Below, one piece after another: positions 57,273 through 64,000 of a stretch of DNA of 64,000 nucleotides. Location of the stretch: the NCBI GenBank assembly GCA_907163375.1, contig CAJQUW010011512.1:248001-312000 (forward strand), read 5' to 3'. Every line of letters begins with the position of its first letter. Position 1 is the first letter of the stretch. The notes under the pieces are model-generated. The model ran no database searches and was not told where the DNA came from. It worked only from the letters and a program-made list of their open reading frames with translations. The position numbers were made by a program, and so were the translations under genes. Source of the DNA: Prostheceraeus crozeri. Its lineage: Eukaryota; Platyhelminthes; Polycladida; Euryleptidae.

Positions 57273-57444
57273 TGAATGAAAAATGATGCTTCGACGTTGC
57301 TGACATAGTCAGACTTTTAAGTGGAGCGTTATGATCTTTAACCTCGTATACGCTTCCTGACGACTCCCACTGACACCCGGGGCTCGACCACTGGACCACA
57401 GGATTGTTAGGCCAAGCATCTAACCAGTGTGCCACGGGAACTAC
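57273..57444 (-). mobile_element. SINE-B copy, minus orientation
   Basis: Read on the minus strand: CCGTGGCACACTGGTTAGATG head, CCAGTGGTCGAGCCCCGGG B box, GTGTCAGTGGGAGTCGTCAGG, AGTCTGACTATGTCAGCAACG. The 3' core is cut short and ends in CATCATTTTTCATTC. Confidence 0.82.
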
Positions 57445-59637
57445 CAATGATAATGTATGACCTGTAATTATCAAAAACGAAAATTTGATGCTGTTCGGAA
57501 CCATTTAGGATCATGGCGATTGCCGCTTTATAAACTCCTAGAGTTATTTCTTGCGATTTTATTTATTTTTTTAGTTTTTGTTCAACAAATTTCTTTTTAA
57601 TGCTTCTTGGAATCTGAGGTCTTACTTCCGACTCTAGCAACTCGCGACTCTAGATAACCAGCACTCCCTGACAGTAGTAATGACTAGAATCTTACAAAAA
57701 TCACAAAGCACAGGCTCTTAGATGATTTCAAGGCAGTCTCGAATTTTTCTCTTAATTTTCAGTCAATTTCAGGTTTACAATAGGGGGCTCTTTTTTGGCA
57801 TCATTTTCAAAATTCAATTTCACAAAATTTACAAAGTAGCAATCAAATAGAAACCGTAAATTGTCAAAATCACTTTCAAAGGTATATTAAAAGATGATTA
57901 CTATTTAAGTTCTTTCAGGCTATTTTGTTCGCTGATTAATGGCTCGGCGTACATTGTCGCTTGATGCCCGAACTATTGAGAAGCCGAAAATATCTGAATT
58001 GCCCATCAACCATCCAAAACCCGGACGGGTTATTAATTCGTGTGCATGCATTTCTAAATATCACATTTAGTATGATCAATTTAAGAAAATTTTAAATTTA
58101 GAAACACCTTGCCTGTCTCCGGTAACAGGTTCCATTACATTTTGTCACAATCATGGAATTTCTGAATTTTTTGTTCGTATTCATACTATGCTATCTCTTA
58201 CGTAGAGATAGCATAGTGCTTCATCATTAGTACTCCACCTATCCAACATCTTTCACTTTCCTTTTTGAGTGTCAGGGTTTCTTATTGCGTCTTCTTTTAA
58301 CCTTTTAGTGCTTTTAATGCAGGCTACTTTTGAATACGTCATTTTTCTGATATGTTCAGTATTAATTCCTCAATTTTTTCATTTTTTATTCGCATTTTCA
58401 ATTTTTCTTCTCTACGATATCTGCTTGATAATGCCAGTTCAAAGACGATTTCCTCATCAATCTATCTGTAATGATATTGTTTCATATTTGCATGTGATGT
58501 ATTTATTGATTTGCTCTCTGCTGTTAGATTGTTCTGCTGCTGTGCTTGTAGTCATCTTACACGTTTTCGGAATTAGTTTGATAAACTGTACATTTTCATT
58601 TCATTTCTGCTGGCCTCCCTTGTTTGAAAGAATTTGAACTTAATTGAAGCGACTACTGTCATTATTTACACTTCATCTCTATGTTATTACACATTGTCGC
58701 TATTTACACATTTCACGCACATTCTACTTTGAAGGTTTTTATGAAAGTTGATTCCATTAGTACAAAACGTGAATAATTTATCACTCTATTACTGGTTAAG
58801 TTTCAATTCTCTTTTTACTTTCTACATTATTTTTTGTGATTTTCATTCTGCGAAAGTCTACTCTACTTCTAAGCAATATCAGTTGACATGTCCTGAAAAC
58901 TATTTTAAATGAAATCCAATTAACTGAATTCCAGTTATGAATTAATCAGGACTTATCTATGTTCACGAAACTCGGTGAGCGTAGATAGATATTTGTCGAA
59001 ATCCAGGCCTGATAGGTGCCCTGCACCTCAGTCCGTTATGATTTGGCATTTTAGAAAGACTAAGTTCTGATTACCTTGCGCAAGCGTAATTACCGACAAA
59101 ACTGTCGAAAAACATCTACTTAAAAATGACGCACTAATTTCTTGATCTCACATAGATTGACCGTTGCATTTGTTTCTCTTCCTGATTAGAGCTATCAAAT
59201 TTTATTGTTCTCAATAGCTTCAGATGGATGGCTCACATGATTGACCGAAAGATGCTTTGCAGAGGAAAAGTAACTTCGTCTAGTCTCAGCTGTGATTTGT
59301 AGCAGACAACTTCGCAATTGAAACTATTGAAATTTTTGTCTCAATATTCCTCCGTTATCATTTCAAGTGGAATAGTTATTCATGCCGGTGTTGCGATATT
59401 CAGTTTCCCTTGGTTTTCTTTGCAATCTTGCATTCCTACTATGAGAGAGTTCTTGGTCTCATTTTTCTAGTAGGAAGCGTGGAGGAAATGCATCGTCTCT
59501 TTTAAAATCGGATTTGAAAGTTGGCGGCCCTAAAACTTTGGAACACAAAAATTGGTTAACCAGTATAACCAATCAGAAAGTGAAAGAGCCTATGGAAAAA
59601 GGTACAGGGAACAAATTTATATTTCTGATCACACACC
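57445..59637. other. No gene; short perfect hairpin
   Basis: ACTATGCTATCTCT at 58185-58198 and its complement at 58204-58217 form a 14-bp stem with a 5-base loop. The open frame 58269-58637 is T-rich, starts only at GTG and encodes mostly hydrophobic residues, which T-rich DNA does by chance. Confidence 0.45.
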
Positions 59638-59994
59638 AGCTAAAAGATCTTCAATGTCCTCCTATCCGGCAGAGAATTGCATATAGGCTATCGGCCTGAT
59701 ATTTTTCCACCGAAAAAATGATGCTTCTGATTCTTGAACACATACATAAGTGATATTGTCTCCATGCCTGGACGATCCCGATTACGATCTGCAGATTCTT
59801 CTTCACTTGTGGTTCCAGCTTACCGTCGCCCTACTCTGGGAGGCAGAGCTTTTCCAGTCGCTGCTACACGAACCTGGAATGGACTTCCCCAGCATCTAAT
59901 CAGTATTGGTGATCCCCGAAAGTTTAAGAAAATCTTTCCTTTAAATAATCATTATATGTGTTTTATATTTTATTTTGACTTCAAAAACTGTTGA
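59638..59994 (+). pseudogene. 3' end of a LINE (CR1/L2-type tail), plus strand
   Basis: LKDLQCPPIRQRIAYRLSA (from about 59640; family pattern LxxLHWLPIRxRIxYKL) is followed by a stop and a scrambled stretch. In the next good frame (59734-59994) come YISDIVSMPGRSRLRSADSS, LVVPAYRRPTLGGRAFPVAA, TRTWNGLPQHL and KFKKIFPL. The blocks RSRLRSA, GxRAFxVAAxRTWNxLP and FKxxL are the hallmark end of one LINE ORF2 type. The middle with YL and GLAP motifs is destroyed. It differs from the three other LINE tails in the window. Confidence 0.8.
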
Positions 59995-61181
59995 GTACAG
60001 TGGTCTTAATGCCTCGTAGCATAAGGCCACTTAAATACATTGCATATGATATTATACACGTATGTATTTATCTGAATCTTCAGATTTCAGAGTTGAATTT
60101 TCATTACGTTCACGGAATATGGTTCCCTGTCTTTCAGGATTAGTCATGGCCGTGAGCGTCGTTGCTTCAGCATTTTCTCTCTCGACCACATATCACAGAC
60201 ACAGCAACAGCCGCTATATATCTCTATGATTGATCTGCTACTTGTTTAATGAAAATCTGAAAGCAGGTTTAATAACAGAATAAGACTGTTTAGTGCGTCG
60301 GCAAACGAAGACTAGATGAGCTGAGTGTCTGATTTTGAGGTTTTAATCAACTAATATAACTATCATCCAATTGTCTTTACTTGCAGCTTACGTCATCAGA
60401 TTATTGCGTCATCAAACATGGGATGATTGCCTCATCTGTCTTTGTTTTGCTGCCGCTTCTTCGTAGGGGTGCGAATAGGTCAAGAGCTGAGGCGAAGGTT
60501 TGCACGCAAGATTAACAATGATTAATGAAGTCGCGTCCGAAGTTCACAGGAGAACTGTTTATCCGCGTTTAGTCGAAATGACATTTCAGAAAATATGATG
60601 GAAATTCTCAGCGACAGGCGGAGATTATTCCGTGTAGACATGATTTGAGTTCGTGTTGAAGAGATTTTCCTCCCAATGTGGTTACTTGCCCGAACTATGG
60701 CTTCTTGGAATGCTAGTGCTTTGACTATTTTTCATATCCACCTAGAAAGGTTTCAAGCATAATTCCGTTCCGCAAATATCTCAGAAGCAAGTAGACTATG
60801 GAATCCTGACAATATGACATACTCACATATCAAATTCTACGTGTATTGAATAAACCTTTATCTACAGAGTTTTTTGAGTGAAGCCTCGAAAAAGGCGAGA
60901 ATTATCGCTCAAAACTAAGCTTGAATTCCAGAAGTCATTAAGAAGCCATTTCACCGAATATGTTGCGGCATTGAGTTCCCTATAACAGACAGCTTTAAAA
61001 CAAAAAGCAGTGTCTTATATTTTTAATATGATCTTTGAAGTATCAATTCGCTAAGATACTCTCCACAAGCGAACTCAGAGCTGACGTGGCATCATGTGAG
61101 TCTTCACTGTACACCATGGAAAAAATAGAAACTGACAACAGTAAAACTTCTAGAATGGCAGTTGAGCTTCATGCAATACAC
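59995..61181. other. No gene recognised
   Basis: Spacer between the LINE tail and a hAT MITE; nothing supported. Confidence 0.5.
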
Positions 61182-61905
61182 CAGTGGTGGGCAACGCGTG
61201 GCCCGCGGGCCACTTGGTAGCCCACCGGGACATATTGGGTGGCCCGCCACCGCTTCTCATATCTCAAGTGGCCCGCTGACATTATTTGAATCAATGATGT
61301 GAAAATGATTCGCTTCGATATCGACCTTTGTGAGATGCATCTAAGGGTGAAGGATCCTCTTTAGAATTTTCAAAACCATCAATTCACAACTAAGTGAGCA
61401 ATATGATGACACAAAAAAAAACAGAAATCTACATTCGAATTATCCAACCATGCTCCTTTCATAATGAATATCTTCTCGCACAAGCGCTAAATGGTCATCA
61501 CCTGCACGAGTTTATGCTAAGCCACATAGTATTCGATGCCCTGCTGATGCCCTGCTGAGCATGTTTATCTACGTAATGAGGTAATGTCAGTCACATCAAA
61601 AAAGTCAAATTACCTTTTAATTACACAAAAGAAAAACTTACACGTTTTGTTAAACGCCTGTTTGCTCCTCAGCACTCGCATGAATTGTAGAAAGTAAATA
61701 ATCATTCCTTAATATTAAACAAATTACATCTAGTTGCGTACAATACTGCTGTATGCAAAATGTTGTTATGTTATACGACCACTATGAACGTATGGTACAG
61801 CAGCCCATGTGTACACTTAAAAGTTCGGAACAAATGAATATAAAGCCTATAATACTGCCTTTTAAAATTGGTGGCCCGCTATCCCAACTTGTTTGCCCAC
61901 CACTG
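61182..61905. mobile_element. hAT MITE with perfect 8-bp duplication
   Basis: A 724-bp element. Both ends are CAGTGGTGGGCAA, and CAATACAC flanks it on both sides (61174-61181 and 61906-61913) without a mismatch. The left end continues into GTGGCCCGCGGGCCAC (61198-61213), a perfect 16-bp palindrome, and further GTGGCCCG copies; GGTGGCCCGC recurs near the right end. Ends of this type (CAGxGGTGGGCAA...GGCCCGCGGGCC) are well known from animal hAT families. No transposase remains inside. Confidence 0.9.
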
Positions 61906-61913
61906 CAATACAC

Positions 61914-63321
61914 AATAGCAGTCTACTCAACTTCAGATAAACAGTCTATGCTGTACACTTACAGTGAGTCGCTCGAAGTTTTTTTCTCGGTGCTGCACAA
62001 CCTTGGAATCAATTTCCACTACACCTTCCACTGAGCAATGCAGTATTGATGTTTTCAAGTGGCTTGCGACCATGTCAATGGTCAGTTTGTTTAATATGCT
62101 GAGAAGATCTGCTATATTCCTTTTGCCTCTTTCCAATAATGAAATTTTCTCTTTCCTTTCTATATGGACTAAGCCCTAGCTCACATAATACACTGACTCC
62201 CTTCTATGATAAGGGTGAAAGCTGTGTAAAGAATAGGAAAACGCATTCCTATTCTTTACACATTATTTCACATTATTTATTGTCCTAAGGCGATCAATAA
62301 TGACTATTCAATCAAAATCCAGTTTCGTAGACGTTCGGACCCTATCAGCGCTAATTTTGTAACTTTACTTTCGAATCTTCGCGTTGAGATGTTTATTTAC
62401 TCGAATTTGCGTACATATGAAACATTGAGTACATTTGAAAGCAACTGCTTTCTGATGAGCATATCAACGCTCTTCTGTTATCTTGCTTTCATAATTAGAG
62501 AATCGGCTATTCACAAAATTAGGTGAAGGAGAATAGTGTGGTTGAATATTAGTGTGGTCTAATCATAGGTCGCAATCTGTTTTATTACATGGAAGTGATT
62601 GGCGATATTCTCACTATAACTGCAATAAAGCGTGATTCCTGACATGACTAAACACAAGAAGGTTGACTTTAGTTGTAAGTTCTACTCACTAGACGCAACG
62701 AACATGGTGCTTTATAAATGTTCAACCATTTTTTCAAAAGAAATTCAAAAACTCGAAAGTGGAAATTTCATTGTAAATTGACGGCAAATAGGAATATCTG
62801 GCCTATGGAAAATTCGACTTCGATTACAATGAACTTATGACTGGAGACAATTGGAAAGAAAAATCTGGACATTCGAGGAAGTTTGACGTAGATAATCGGG
62901 AACTTGAAGCGGAAAATAATTGAAAAAACCTGAAGAAATTCGAACTTGAAAGATCTCGAAGTTCTCGGTCAGTCTAGCGCGAAGACCTTGCCGGAACAAA
63001 GGAGAAGTAAGATTCCTTCGTCTGCGACCCAACCAAGTAGCACAGCTTCATTTTCTTCGATCTTCTGATCAACTTTTCATCAATAAGAAATTGATCATTT
63101 TTTGACGCAAATGTGGTTCCATATCTTTTCCATTATTTGCACTCAATCGTAGTAAAATTTACAATGACAAGACAGAATTTTCAACGCTGTGCATGTGAGT
63201 TCGTCGGGAGCAATCGTTCTCACGGGTGTGCTAATTTTGGTCTTTCTTCTCTAACTCAACTTAGTGTCACTATTGTAAGATTAAATTATTGCGTGTAACG
63301 TTTTGTTGCCAGAACTGTTCG
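61914..63321. other. No gene; perfect 17-bp hairpin
   Basis: TGTGTAAAGAATAGGAA (62223-62239) pairs perfectly with 62246-62262 across a 6-base loop. A purine-rich stretch at 62820-63000 is open on the minus strand (62835-63032) but resembles nothing known. Confidence 0.45.
62223..62262. repeat. Short perfect inverted repeat
   Basis: 17-bp arms, 6-base loop, no mismatch. It is not rich enough in GC to be a strong terminator-like structure. It could be a small hairpin RNA source or the remains of a solo transposon end pair. Confidence 0.8.
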
Positions 63322-63802
63322 TTAGTAGATTATTGACAAAAATTCCTGTTCACGAGCTCGGGATATCGATAGATATTTTTTGTAATGAGTATTATGGGAA
63401 GCATCGATAGATGAGTCATCCTCGACCTTGATAAACAGATACGAGTCTTGTGGAATGAAAATAGAGAGAGAAAATGAGGAGTACAAGTCACCGAAGGGGA
63501 AGAAATGAATTCGGCCTGATCTCAAGAACATCTCCTTCAGATGTTTTGCATGAAACTGGTCGGAGAGGTTTTTAATCCCATGAGGAGCAGGCAACTTGCT
63601 AGCAAGAATGCTGTGTGAAATGGGGGCAATTAGTCTGATGTATCCTTTTTCAAGAGTTAAATTTTGTTGAATATCAAGTTGATTACATCGTGAACGAGAC
63701 AGGAAAAGAAGGAAGATGATTGGGGGACAAAATAGAAATAAAGGAGCATTTTGGAGACGGAATAATTGAGCGGGAAAAATGGACGGATTGAATTTTGTAG
63801 GT
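63322..63802 (-). CDS. Unassigned 160-codon open frame, possible exon
   Basis: The frame is open on the minus strand from a stop near 63803 to TAA at 63322, longer than expected by chance in this AT-rich DNA, but without an early ATG. The translation includes EKGYIRLIAPISHSILASK, LPAPHGIKNLSDQF, MFLRSGRIHFFPFGDLYSSF and SYLFIKVEDDSSID. The second half looks like folded protein (alternating strand-like hydrophobics). A pyrimidine-rich run (CTTCTTTTCCTGTCTC) at 63690-63710 could precede an acceptor, but no clean AG border stands out. I do not recognise the family. The region extends towards the window edge, so neighbouring exons may lie outside. Confidence 0.28.
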
Positions 63803-64000
63803 TAGTGCCCTATCCGTTTTTAGAATCGGAAATAGAAAATTAGAAATCTGCGTTACAAATTGCACTCTAGGTTAAGAAAAGAATTTGAATGTGAATGGCT
63901 TTTTATTGCAGTGGGAATTCTGTGTGATGCTCTGAAATCCAAGTTGAATCAGGGATGTCTATGAGTAATCTGTGAGTAACGTTATGTAGAACTCGGGATA
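63803..64000. other. Window edge, nothing recognised
   Basis: AT-rich sequence continuing out of the window. Confidence 0.4.

Noticed and set aside
58269-58637. A 122-codon hydrophobic frame that could pass for a membrane protein.
   Set aside because: It begins at GTG, lies in T-rich DNA where hydrophobic codons dominate, and has no known relatives or splice borders.
1-64000. CRISPR arrays, bacterial operons, rRNA and intact viral genes.
   Set aside because: None seen; repeat spacing, gene structure and composition are those of a eukaryotic genome.

Overview
This is an AT-rich (by eye about two-thirds A+T), gene-poor stretch of a eukaryotic genome, almost certainly from an invertebrate animal. 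The evidence for an animal is one recognisable exon of an animal-type gene (SRCIN1/p140Cap/KIAA1217-like, with normal GT-AG splice borders), several CR1/Jockey-type LINE fragments, a Penelope-like fragment, Tc1/mariner and hAT DNA transposons, and three tRNA-derived SINE types. There are no operons, no ribosome-binding sites, no rRNA and no convincing tRNA gene. I cannot name the species.

Layout. 1-10 kb: a hAT deletion derivative (2293-3189) and a decayed mariner-type element with clean ends (7186-8384). 10-22 kb: a palindromic pair of SINE-A copies with a LINE tail beside it (10204-10932), a nearly intact Tc1-like transposon with one stop codon (16359-18018), a second rearranged SINE-A locus (19829-20236), and then the only confident host exon (20887-21112) with another SINE-A in the following intron. 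24-33 kb: two hAT MITEs, a LINE tail, a possible terminal host exon (27685-27889) with a poly(A) signal, a Penelope GIY-YIG remnant, and SINE-B copies. 34-38 kb: a CR1/Jockey-type LINE on the minus strand carrying at least five disabling lesions, next to a tail-to-tail pair of SINE-B copies. 39-54 kb: a pogo-like MITE, a hAT element that keeps its transposase C-terminus, a 312-bp MITE with 9-bp target duplication and a central hairpin, more SINE-B copies, and a 0.7-kb foldback element. 57-64 kb: a SINE-B, another LINE tail, a hAT MITE with a perfect 8-bp target duplication, and possible unassigned coding sequence near the end.

Nearly everything I can support is mobile or was once mobile. The parts fit together as families of parasites and their dependents: autonomous LINEs that could have mobilised the SINEs, and hAT or Tc1/mariner transposases whose internally deleted relatives remain as MITEs. 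The most interesting structures are the large inverted arrangements (10204-10565, 33874-34336, 53057-53765), which would fold into long hairpins if transcribed, and the 312-bp MITE at 49033-49344. I found no system that I can call functionally new. The unassigned open frames at 27685, 31234 and 63322 are the places where an unrecognised host gene could be hiding.
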